Positions 6,441-12,513 of a stretch of DNA of 12,560 bases are shown one piece after another. The position numbers were made by a program, and so were the translations under genes. The notes below the pieces were generated by a model. It had not been told where the DNA came from. It searched no databases and saw only the letters and a list, made by a program, of their open reading frames with translations. The stretch is from NCBI GenBank assembly GCA_937951935.1, contig CALGAM010000149.1, positions 1-12,560 of the forward strand. The letters run 5' to 3'. How positions within the stretch are numbered: position 1 is the stretch's first letter; each line of letters starts with the position of its first letter. Origin of the DNA: an uncultured Micromonospora sp. (GTDB lineage: Bacteria > Actinomycetota > Actinomycetes > Mycobacteriales > Micromonosporaceae).

Positions 6441-7521
6441 CCCCGCCCCGGACGGGCACGACCAGCCGTACGTCGGTACCCACGCCGGGAACCGCCTCGA
6501 TGTCCAGACGTGCGTTGATGAGCAGGGCGCGTTCCCGCATACCCCGAATTCCGGCTCCCTCCTCGCGCACCTCGCCCCGGCCGTTGTCAGCGACCCGGAG
6601 AACCACGGCGTCGGGCTCGGCACGCAGTGAGAGTTCGACCCGGCTGGCGTGGGCGTGCCGGGCCACGTTGGTGAGGCTCTCCTGGGCGATCCGGTAGATC
6701 ACCAGTTCCTTCTCCGCGCTGAGTGCCGGCAGGTCAGGCTTCAACCGACGCTGGACCGGCACGCCACTCATCTGGGAGAACTCGGTGGCCAGAGCGTTGA
6801 GCGCGCTCAGCAGTCCCAGATCCTCCAGCACGTCCGGACGCAGCCGGCGGGCGACCCGCCCCACGTCGTTGAGACTCGACCGGAGCGTCTCCTGGACAGC
6901 GTGCAGCTCCTCGCGAAGCTCGTCGGGGGCCCGGTCGACCGCGCGTTTGAGCCCGAGCAGCACCACGGTCAGGCTCTGCCCGATCTCGTCGTGCAGTTCC
7001 CGGGCGATGCGCTGCCGCTCCCCCTCCTGGGCGGCCAGCGCGTGGGCGCTGCTGGTACTCCGTTCCGCCTCCAGGCGGTCGAGCATCGCGTTGAAGGACT
7101 CGATCAGGTTGGTCAGATCGCCGTTGCCGCTGTCCCGGAGGCGTTGTCCGGGGTGCAGCAGGTGCACCCGCTGCATCAGCGTGGTCAGCGCGTCGAGCGG
7201 CGCCAGGCTGGCCCGCAGCAGCAGCCCGTTCACCGCGAGCATCAGCGCCAGGCCGACGGTCAACACCGGGATCTCGGTGAGCAGCACCGGCGACGAGACG
7301 GTGGCGGGCGAGAGGGCGAGGACGAGCGTGCCGACGGTGAAGACCAGCCCGTTGAGCACGAAGAGCCGGCGGAACAGTGCCTGGGCCGGAGAGCGGCAAC
7401 CGGGCCTGGGTGGACCCGGGGTGCGGGTCCGGGATCCCGAACCCCTGCTCGGCGACCGGCCGCGCACGCCGAACCACCGTGCCGCGCCCCGGGTGGCGAC
7501 CTGATCGGCGGTGTCGGTCAT
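6433..7521 (-). CDS. Two-component sensor histidine kinase (HisKA_3 / NarL-partner type)
   Basis: 362 residues from ATG (MTDTADQVATRG), with GGAAAG just upstream. A basic, Gly/Pro/Ser-rich cytoplasmic stretch (1-48) precedes two membrane helices (about 52-71 and 84-102) joined by only about a dozen residues, then a HAMP-like linker (about 103-155). The HisKA_3 dimerisation helix carries phospho-acceptor His177 (ARELHDEIGQSL). The ATPase domain has the N box Asn285 (ESLTNVARHAHA), Asp312-Asn-Gly314 (VADNGRG) and the glycine loop GAGIRGMRER. All catalytic features are present. The near absence of an extracellular domain suggests that it senses a signal in the membrane or cytoplasm rather than an external ligand. 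The frame is open 65 codons further upstream, but that part is not protein-like. It is the first gene of an operon with the response regulator. Confidence 0.93.
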   Translation of the reverse strand: MTDTADQVATRGAARWFGVRGRSPSRGSGSRTRTPGPPRPGCRSPAQALFRRLFVLNGLVFTVGTLVLALSPATVSSPVLLTEIPVLTVGLALMLAVNGLLLRASLAPLDALTTLMQRVHLLHPGQRLRDSGNGDLTNLIESFNAMLDRLEAERSTSSAHALAAQEGERQRIARELHDEIGQSLTVVLLGLKRAVDRAPDELREELHAVQETLRSSLNDVGRVARRLRPDVLEDLGLLSALNALATEFSQMSGVPVQRRLKPDLPALSAEKELVIYRIAQESLTNVARHAHASRVELSLRAEPDAVVLRVADNGRGEVREEGAGIRGMRERALLINARLDIEAVPGVGTDVRLVVPVRGGGR

Positions 7522-7775
7522 GCTTTCCAGCGTCTCCGGTCCACCGTCGGGCTGTCCATGTGGTCCGCCTCCCATCCGATTCCGGAAATACCCACGCTGA
7601 CCTGCTGCTTCGTGCATGTTCCGCCCCCGCCCAAATGGGTGCCAAGCCCGATGGTCGACCGCCTGCACGCTCGGGAGTCTTGACCATAAACCGGAGCCGT
7701 GACCGCCGCTTCCCACCGGATGGTCGTGCCGGCACCGGTGCCTTTCCCACGCCCCCCAAGCCCGAGCGAGGAACA
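7522..7775. other. Divergent intergenic region, sensor kinase / ion-transport cluster
   Basis: 254 bp between two genes that point away from each other, so it should contain promoters for both. A locally AT-richer segment near 7675-7695 contains TTGACC (plus) and TTTATGG (minus), but no complete -35/-10 pair with good spacing was found. A regulator binding here could control both sides. Confidence 0.35.
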
Positions 7776-8048
7776 GTGGAGATCACTCGAACCACGGTCC
7801 CCGGCGTCGGTGTCGTGCATCATTTCCTGACCCGGGGCGGACAGCGTTTCGGCGTACTGGTGGACGGCGCCGGCCAGCGGTCGCTGCTGATCTACGGCGC
7901 GACGGACCCGGACGAACCGGAGCAGCGCATCGCGCTGGAACACGACGAGGCCGACCAGGTCGCCGAGGTGCTGCACAGCAGCTCGGTGGCCGACCGTCTG
8001 GCCCACCTCGAGCGACGGCTCGCCGACCTGCTCGGCGGGTCCGCGTGA
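7776..8048 (+). CDS. Short KhtT-like cation:proton antiporter regulatory subunit (N-terminal domain only)
   Basis: 90 residues from GTG (VEITRTTVPGVGVVHHFLTR), preceded by a good Shine-Dalgarno GAGGAA. The GVGVVHHFLTRGGQRFGVLVD core and the DEADQVAEVLHSSSVADRLAHLERRLADLL tail match, by family memory, the N-terminal domain of actinobacterial cation:proton antiporter regulatory subunits (KhtT/TrkA-C type). Those proteins are usually near 160 residues, with an RCK_C ligand-binding domain after this part; here the protein stops before it with a clean TGA. It is probably a cytoplasmic regulatory or oligomerisation module. No CPA2 antiporter is adjacent; the next genes are a CBS protein and an ArsB/NhaD transporter. 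The gene is real; the functional name is a family inference. Confidence 0.8.
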   Translation: MEITRTTVPGVGVVHHFLTRGGQRFGVLVDGAGQRSLLIYGATDPDEPEQRIALEHDEADQVAEVLHSSSVADRLAHLERRLADLLGGSA

Positions 8049-8249
8049 CCGGCGCGAAAATGGGGAAGGGGCCCCGTGTCGCCACACTCCGGAAGGTCGG
8101 GATCCTTTCTCGCGCAGACCGTCGTACCTGTGTTCTTTGCCCCCAGTCTGTCCACAGCCGGACGGCGCAGCGGCCGTCCGCGCCCTGTTCATCGTCGAGT
8201 CGTTCGGGAACACCGGCTGGAGCCAGGCCGTGTCCCAGGGGATGGTGTC
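8049..8249 (+). other. Spacer between KhtT-like and CBS genes
   Basis: 201 bp with no convincing gene. It is longer than usual inside an operon, so the CBS gene may have its own promoter, although none can be named. A GGGGCCCC palindrome and a CGGACGG/CCGTCCG inverted pair (near 8159-8180) are present; both are common by chance at this GC content. Confidence 0.35.
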
Positions 8250-8708
8250 ATGCAAGCAGGACAAATCGCCGTGGATGTTCCGACGGTGACCGTCCAGGAT
8301 TCCGTGGCGAAGGCGCTGCGCCTGATGGCACTCGGCCGGTTGCCGGGGCTGATCGTCATCGGCGACCGGGGACGGCCGCGTACTGTCCTGCCCGGCACCC
8401 AGGTGCTCCGGCTCGCGGTCCCGGGCAGCTACCAGGAGGATGCCGCACTGGCCCGGACCATCGACGAGGCGCACGCCGACCTCTTCTGGGAGGAACTGGC
8501 CAGCCTGACCGTGGGGGACTGCCTGGTCCGGGAGGCTGGCCGCCCGGCGACGGTCGCGCCGGACGCGACCCTGCTGGAGGTGGCCGCCCTGATGGCGCGC
8601 CAGCGTTGCCCACTGGTGGCGGTGGTCGACGGCACCGGGGCGCTCGTCGGAGCCATCACCCTCGAACGGCTGCTCGGCAAACTCGCCCTGCTCGCACCCG
8701 AGCCCTGA
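8250..8708 (+). CDS. Tandem CBS-domain protein
   Basis: 152 residues from ATG (MQAGQIAVDVPTVTVQDSVA), with AGGGG 8 nt upstream. The first CBS motif covers about 1-60 (VPTVTVQDSVAKALRLMALGRLPGLIVIGDRG). After an acidic/aromatic linker (about 68-90) the second covers about 90-147 (LTVGDCLVREAG, PATVAPDATLLEVAALMARQRCPLVAVVDGTG, ALVGAITLERLLGKL). CBS pairs bind adenosine nucleotides or S-adenosyl ligands and usually regulate a partner. Here the partner is most likely the transporter that starts 49 nt downstream. There is no membrane segment or catalytic domain, so it should be a separate cytoplasmic sensor subunit. Which nucleotide it binds cannot be told from sequence. Confidence 0.88.
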   Translation: MQAGQIAVDVPTVTVQDSVAKALRLMALGRLPGLIVIGDRGRPRTVLPGTQVLRLAVPGSYQEDAALARTIDEAHADLFWEELASLTVGDCLVREAGRPATVAPDATLLEVAALMARQRCPLVAVVDGTGALVGAITLERLLGKLALLAPEP

Positions 8709-8757
8709 TGCCGGTCGGCACCCTCGTGCCGACCCGGCCGAAGGCGGGGTGGGGCCG

Positions 8758-10044
8758 ATGAGTGCCATCGCCGCGCTCGCCATCTTCGTCGTGGCGTTCG
8801 TCTTCATCGCCACCGAGAAGGTGGACAAGGTCAAGGTGGTGCTGATCGCCGCCGGGGCGATGCTCGTCCTGGGGTTGGCGCCCGGTGCCGAGGTGTTCTT
8901 CTCCGAGCACGAGGGGATCGACTGGCGGGTCATCTTCCTGCTGCTCGGCATGATGATCATCGTCGGCATCATCAAGCAGACGGGCGTCTTCGACTACCTC
9001 GCGATCTGGGCTGCCAAGCGGTCGGGCGGGCGGCCGTACCGGCTGATGGTGATGTTGATGGCGATCACCGCCGTCGCCTCGCCGTTCCTCGACAACGTCA
9101 CCACGATCATGCTGGTCGCCCCGGTCACCGTGGTGGTCTGCAACCGGCTGCACATCTCCGCCCGGCCGTACCTGATCGCCGAGGTGCTGGCCAGCAACAT
9201 CGGTGGGGCGGCGACGTTGATCGGCGACCCGCCGAACATCATCATCGGCAGCCGGGCCGGGCTGAGCTTCGGCGACTTCCTGGTCCACATGGCGCCGATC
9301 GTCGCGGCGATCTTCGCGGCGTTCGTGCTCTTCACCCGGGTGCTGTTCGCGCGTTCCTTCCGCTACCACCCGGAGCACGTCGCCGCGGTGATGGCGCTCC
9401 AGGAGCGCCGGGCCATCACCGACGTACGTCTGCTGGTCCGCTGCCTGGTCGTCCTCGGCCTGGTGATCGTCGGCTTCGGGCTGCACTCGGTGCTGCACAT
9501 CGACCCGTCGGTGGTGGCCATGGTCGGCGCCGGGGTGATGCTGCTGGTCTCGAAGCTGGACGTCGGTGAGGTGCTGGAGGAGGTGGAGTGGTCGACCCTG
9601 GTGTTCTTCATGGGCCTGTTCGTGATGGTCGGCGCGCTGGTGCACACCGGCGTGATCGGGACCGTCGGCGAGTGGGTGGTCGACGTCGTCGGCGACAACT
9701 TCTTCGCCGCGGCCACCTCGCTGATCTTCGGCTCCGCGGTCCTCGGCGCCTTCTTCGACAACATCCCGTACGTCGCCACGATGACGCCGATCGTCGAAGG
9801 TGTGGTCGCCCAGGCGCCGGACCCGCAGGTCGGGCAGGCGCTGTGGTGGGCCTTCGCCCTCGGCGCCGACTTCGGCGGCAACGGCACCGCCGTCGCGGCC
9901 AGCGCCAACGTGGTGGCCCTCGGCATCGCGGCCCGGACCGGGCACCGGATCTCGTTCTGGCAGTTCACCAAGTACGGCATCATCGTCACCCTGCTGAGCT
10001 GCCTGCTCGCCTGGCTCTACGTCTGGCTCCGCTACTTCCTCTGA
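8758..10044 (+). CDS. ArsB/NhaD-type ion transporter (IT superfamily, SLC13-like permease)
   Basis: 428 residues from ATG (MSAIAALAIFVVAF), with a G-rich Shine-Dalgarno before it; a GTG three codons upstream is possible. About 10-12 membrane helices cover nearly the whole length. The two inverted halves carry the family signatures: DNVTT (112-116) and NIGGAATLIGDPPN (147-160) in the first, and DNIPYV (334-339) and DFGGNGTAVAASANV (371-385) in the second. The re-entrant hairpins that these motifs form bind ion and substrate in ArsB, NhaD, CitM and the mammalian P protein. The likely activity is Na+/H+ antiport or anion export; family membership is firm but the substrate is not. No arsenic genes (arsR, arsC) are nearby, which argues against arsenite export. 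It is the last gene of the KhtT-like/CBS cluster. Confidence 0.92.
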   Translation: MSAIAALAIFVVAFVFIATEKVDKVKVVLIAAGAMLVLGLAPGAEVFFSEHEGIDWRVIFLLLGMMIIVGIIKQTGVFDYLAIWAAKRSGGRPYRLMVMLMAITAVASPFLDNVTTIMLVAPVTVVVCNRLHISARPYLIAEVLASNIGGAATLIGDPPNIIIGSRAGLSFGDFLVHMAPIVAAIFAAFVLFTRVLFARSFRYHPEHVAAVMALQERRAITDVRLLVRCLVVLGLVIVGFGLHSVLHIDPSVVAMVGAGVMLLVSKLDVGEVLEEVEWSTLVFFMGLFVMVGALVHTGVIGTVGEWVVDVVGDNFFAAATSLIFGSAVLGAFFDNIPYVATMTPIVEGVVAQAPDPQVGQALWWAFALGADFGGNGTAVAASANVVALGIAARTGHRISFWQFTKYGIIVTLLSCLLAWLYVWLRYFL

Positions 10045-10055
10045 CCTCCGTTGCC

Positions 10056-10095
10056 TGATCCCGCCACAGGGATCACCTGATCCCCCGCGGGATCA
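10056..10095. terminator. Two tandem hairpins with shared TGATCCC / GGGATCA half-sites
   Basis: TGATCCC (10056-10062) pairs with GGGATCA (10069-10075) around a 6-nt loop, and TGATCCC (10078-10084) pairs with GGGATCA (10089-10095) around a 4-nt loop. The four half-sites alternate, so the middle pair is also a palindrome. It starts 11 bp after the transporter stop in a convergent region. A double terminator is the simplest reading; an operator array is possible. No T tract follows. Confidence 0.55.
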
Positions 10096-10141
10096 CCGGC
10101 TCACCTCCGACCGCAGCCCTCCCCGGGCCGCCGCGGTCGCG

Positions 10142-10190
10142 GTCGCCGGCACCGGCCGGGGCGGTGCGCGCCCCGGCCGGTGCCGGCGAC
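10142..10190. terminator. 22-bp perfect stem-loop between convergent genes
   Basis: The arms 10142-10163 and 10169-10190 are exact reverse complements (the left arm starts GTCGCCGGCACCGG) around the 5-nt loop GTGCG. It lies about 100 bp past the transporter stop and about 65 bp past the MBL gene stop, so it can end transcription from both sides. It is the strongest fold in the window and has no U tract. Confidence 0.7.
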
Positions 10191-10255
10191 GCCGGGGCCG
10201 GGACCGGGACCGGTGACGGTCCGGCACCGGTCCGAGGCTCGGAAGGACTCCCCCG

Positions 10256-10885
10256 CTAGTAGCCCCGGGCCACCCACTCCGCCAGGTGGGGTGCCTCGTC
10301 CCCGACCGTGGTGTCCGCGCCGTGCCCGGTGTGCACCACCGTCTCCGGCGGCAGGGTCAACAGCCGGTCCCGGATCGAGTTGATGATCGTGCCGAAGTCG
10401 CTGTACGACCGGCCCGTGGCACCGGGCCCGCCCCGGAAGAGGGTGTCACCGGTGAAGACGACACCCAGCTCCGGGACGTGGAACGAGCAGGCCCCCGGAC
10501 TGTGCCCGGGGGTGTGCAGGACCCGCAGCGTGGTCCCGGCGACCTCGACCGACTGCCCGTCCCGCAGGTCGCCACCGGGCGGGGTCCGCGGATGCACCAG
10601 GTCCCAGAGCACGCGGTCGGCCGGGTGCAGCAGCACCTCGGCCCCGGTCGCCTCGGCCAGCGCCGGCGCCACCCGCACGTGGTCGTCGTGCGCGTGGGTC
10701 GCCAGGATGGCCCGTACCCGCCGGCCGCCGACCACGGCGAGGATCGCGTCGACGTCGTGGGGCGCGTCGACGACCACGCACTCGGTGTCGTCACCGACCA
10801 CCCACACGTTGTTGTCGACGTCGAAGGTCTGCCCGTCGAGGGAGAAGGTGCCCGAGGTGACGGCGTGGTCGATCCGGGCCGCCAT
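10256..10885 (-). CDS. MBL-fold metallo-hydrolase, probable S-formylmycothiol hydrolase partner of MscR
   Basis: 209 residues from ATG (MAARIDHAVTSGTFSLDG). Metallo-beta-lactamase fold signature: THAHDDH (63-69, His64, His66, Asp68, His69), His128 (TPGHSPG), Asp147 (FTGDTLF) and His188 (HTGHG), a complete two-metal site as in glyoxalase II-type thioesterases. There is no signal peptide. The start codon shares one base with the mscR stop (TGATG), so translation is coupled. In mycobacteria the mscR gene (Rv2259) is likewise followed by an MBL-fold gene (Rv2260, from memory). Since MscR makes S-formylmycothiol from the formaldehyde-mycothiol adduct, the natural role here is to hydrolyse this thioester to formate and mycothiol. 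The fold is certain; the substrate is inferred from context. Confidence 0.92.
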   Translation of the reverse strand: MAARIDHAVTSGTFSLDGQTFDVDNNVWVVGDDTECVVVDAPHDVDAILAVVGGRRVRAILATHAHDDHVRVAPALAEATGAEVLLHPADRVLWDLVHPRTPPGGDLRDGQSVEVAGTTLRVLHTPGHSPGACSFHVPELGVVFTGDTLFRGGPGATGRSYSDFGTIINSIRDRLLTLPPETVVHTGHGADTTVGDEAPHLAEWVARGY

Positions 10886-11973
10886 CAGAAGACCACCACC
10901 GACCGCAGCACGTCACCGCGGTGCATCCTGGCGAACGCCTCCTCCACCTGGTCCAGGGCGATCTCCTCGGTGACGAAGGCGTCCAGGTCGAGTCGGCCCT
11001 GCAGGTAGAGCGAGGTCAGCATGGGGAAGTCCCGGCTGGGCAGGCAGTCGCCGTACCAGCTCGATCTGAGCGCGCCGCCCCGGCCGAAGACGTCCAGCAG
11101 CGGCAGCTCCGGGATCTTCATCTCCGGCGTCGGTACCCCGACGAGGACGAGGGTGCCGGCCAGGTCCCGGGCGTAGAAGGCCTGCTTCCACGTCTCCGGC
11201 CGGCCGACCGCCTCGATCACCACGTCGGCGCCGAAGCCGCCGGTCAGTTCCCGGATCGCCTCGACCGGATCGGTCTCGCGGGCGTTCACCGTGTGGGTGG
11301 CGCCGAAGCCCCTCGCCCACTCCAGCTTCCGGGGGTCGGTGTCGACGGCGATGATCGTCGTCGCCCCGGCCAGCGCCGCCCCGGCGATCGCGCCGTCGCC
11401 GACGCCACCGCAGCCGATGACCGCGACCGAGTCGCCCCGGCTCACCCCGCCGGTGTTCACCGCCGCGCCGATCCCGGCCATCACGCCGCAGCCCAACAGC
11501 CCGACGGCGGCCGGTCGGGCCGCCGGGTCCACCCTGGTGCACTGTCCGGCGTGCACGAGGGTCTTCTCCACGAAGGCGCCGATCCCCAGGGCCGGGGAGA
11601 GTTCGGTCCCGTCGGCCAGGGTCATCTTCCGGGCGGCGTTGTGGGTGGCGAAGCAGTACCAGGGCCGGCCCCGGCGACAGGCCCGACAGGTGCCACAGAC
11701 CGCCCGCCAGTTGAGGATCACGAAGTCGCCCGGTTCGACGTCGGTGACCCCCGCGCCGACCTGCTCGACGATGCCGGCGGCCTCGTGTCCGAGCAGGAAC
11801 GGGAACTCGTCGGTGATCCCGCCCTCGCGGTAGTGCAGGTCGGTGTGGCAGACCCCGCACGCCTGTACCCGGACGACCGCCTCGCCCGGCCCCGGGTCGG
11901 GTACGACGACGGTGGTCACCTCGACCGGCGCTCCCCTGACCCTGGCGACGACTCCGCGTACGTCCTGGCTCAC
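10885..11973 (-). CDS. mscR: S-(hydroxymethyl)mycothiol dehydrogenase (mycothiol-dependent formaldehyde dehydrogenase)
   Basis: 362 residues from GTG (VSQDVRGVVARVRGAPVEV), with GAGGAGG 4 nt upstream. Zinc-dependent MDR-family dehydrogenase: catalytic zinc ligands Cys42 (CGVCHTDLHY), His63 (LLGHEAAG) and Cys162 (LLGCGVMAG); structural zinc ligands Cys93, Cys96, Cys99 and Cys107 (CGTCRACRRGRPWYC); Rossmann motif GCGGVG (187-192) and Asp211 (AVDTDPRK), which favours NAD+ over NADP+. Length and motifs fit MscR, which oxidises the adduct of formaldehyde and mycothiol to S-formylmycothiol and can also reduce S-nitrosomycothiol. Adduct formation is spontaneous, so the enzyme detoxifies formaldehyde in the cytoplasm. 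The downstream MBL hydrolase overlaps by one base. A 23-codon upstream extension from GTG at 12042 is possible but lacks a ribosome site. The leader carries an inverted repeat that covers the Shine-Dalgarno. Confidence 0.93.
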   Translation of the reverse strand: MSQDVRGVVARVRGAPVEVTTVVVPDPGPGEAVVRVQACGVCHTDLHYREGGITDEFPFLLGHEAAGIVEQVGAGVTDVEPGDFVILNWRAVCGTCRACRRGRPWYCFATHNAARKMTLADGTELSPALGIGAFVEKTLVHAGQCTRVDPAARPAAVGLLGCGVMAGIGAAVNTGGVSRGDSVAVIGCGGVGDGAIAGAALAGATTIIAVDTDPRKLEWARGFGATHTVNARETDPVEAIRELTGGFGADVVIEAVGRPETWKQAFYARDLAGTLVLVGVPTPEMKIPELPLLDVFGRGGALRSSWYGDCLPSRDFPMLTSLYLQGRLDLDAFVTEEIALDQVEEAFARMHRGDVLRSVVVF

Positions 11974-11974
11974 G

Positions 11975-12042
11975 GTGCCTCCTCGACATACAGGGCGAAA
12001 ACCCCGTCGTAACACGTCCGTCCGCCCGGGTCGAGGAGGCAC
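11975..12042 (-). promoter_or_regulatory. Inverted repeat that can mask the mscR ribosome binding site
   Basis: On the minus strand GTGCCTCCTCGAC (12042-12030) is the exact reverse complement of GTCGAGGAGGCAC (11987-11975). The second arm contains the Shine-Dalgarno GAGGAGG and ends one base before the GTG start. The 42-nt spacer can form its own inner pairing (GGGCG with CGCCC). If transcription starts upstream of 12042, the first arm is a perfect anti-Shine-Dalgarno. It does not match a riboswitch class I know. A DNA-level role (two regulator half-sites) is the alternative. Confidence 0.55.
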
Positions 12043-12061
12043 GGGCCGCCCCCGGTCACCT

Positions 12062-12100
12062 GTCTCCGCAGATGACGCGAATATCCGCCCCGCCGGAGAC
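12062..12100. promoter_or_regulatory. Inverted repeat around an AT-rich palindrome upstream of mscR
   Basis: GTCTCCG (12062-12068) and CGGAGAC (12094-12100) are exact reverse complements. Between them lies GCGAATATCCGC (12077-12088), palindromic except for one pair and the most AT-rich spot in the region. On the minus strand its GATATT could be a -10 element, which would give an mscR leader of about 100 nt including both arms of the masking repeat. This is an operator or promoter guess, about 90-130 bp upstream of the start. Confidence 0.3.
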
Positions 12101-12362
12101 GGTGTCGGGCGCCCGGTGCACCGCCGACCACCCCGTGGGCCTCTGCCCGGTTGGTCCGGTTCCCCGAGGCGGGAACATCGGTGGGTCGGTCGGTGTTGTC
12201 ACCGGGCCCGGGGCTCGCGCGGCCGGCAGGCCCGCCCGCCACCCGGCATGGTGGGCGGTCTGTGCCCGGCCGTGCCGCACCGTCCGAAACCCCGGCGGCC
12301 GGTCGACCACCGGCGGCGGCCGGCCGGAATGCCAGCCCGCCACCGGCTGTTGAACCCCGGTA

Positions 12363-12388
12363 CGCGCCCGCACCCCCGGGTGCGCGCG
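12363..12388. repeat. GC-rich stem-loop in the divergent gap
   Basis: CGCGC (12363-12367) pairs with GCGCG (12384-12388), and GCACC (12370-12374) with GGTGC (12379-12383), with a 2-nt bulge and a 4-nt loop. It lies about 125 bp before the plus-strand start at 12514. The role is unknown, and chance is plausible at this GC content. Confidence 0.35.
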
Positions 12389-12513
12389 GCGCGAACGCTC
12401 AGACTTTCCCCCGCCTCCCACCCGCGCGAACCCCCCGACCGGGGCACGCCGCGGGCGGCACACCGCGACACGAGGCGGACAACCCCCCCGGATCACGGAA
12501 GGCAGGAACCATC

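Larger units (their letters stand above)
11974..12513. other. 540-bp divergent gap between mscR and the next gene
   Basis: No convincing gene; open frames here are Arg/Pro/Gly-rich shadows. It holds the mscR leader repeat (11975-12042), a GTCTCCG/CGGAGAC inverted pair flanking an AT-rich palindrome (12062-12100), a GC hairpin (12363-12388) and the ribosome site of the gene at 12514. It should carry promoters for both directions. Confidence 0.6.

Noticed and set aside
7522..7716. N-terminal extension of the sensor kinase
   Set aside because: Gly/His/Arg-rich and protein-unlike; the ATG at 7521 has a ribosome site and leaves room for divergent promoters.
7377..7775. N-terminal extension of the KhtT-like protein
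   Set aside because: It would run antisense through the kinase gene. The GTG at 7776 has a good Shine-Dalgarno and starts the family's usual N-terminus.
8656..9945. A 429-residue His/Asp/Gln-rich frame antisense to the transporter
   Set aside because: Its composition is the complement of a membrane protein's codons. The plus-strand frame has clear family motifs and helices.
8758..10044. Arsenite efflux pump ArsB
   Set aside because: The family fits but no arsR, arsC or arsA lies near. The context with KhtT-like and CBS proteins points to cation or proton-coupled transport, so only the superfamily is called.
10085..10260. Tandem GGTCGC and GGGACC short repeats around the large hairpin
   Set aside because: Only two copies each, and low-complexity GC runs are expected here. 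No CRISPR-like spacing.
12056..12496. A 146-residue minus-strand frame in the same gap
   Set aside because: No ribosome site, no domain and a composition unlike protein. It would also block the expected promoter region of mscR.
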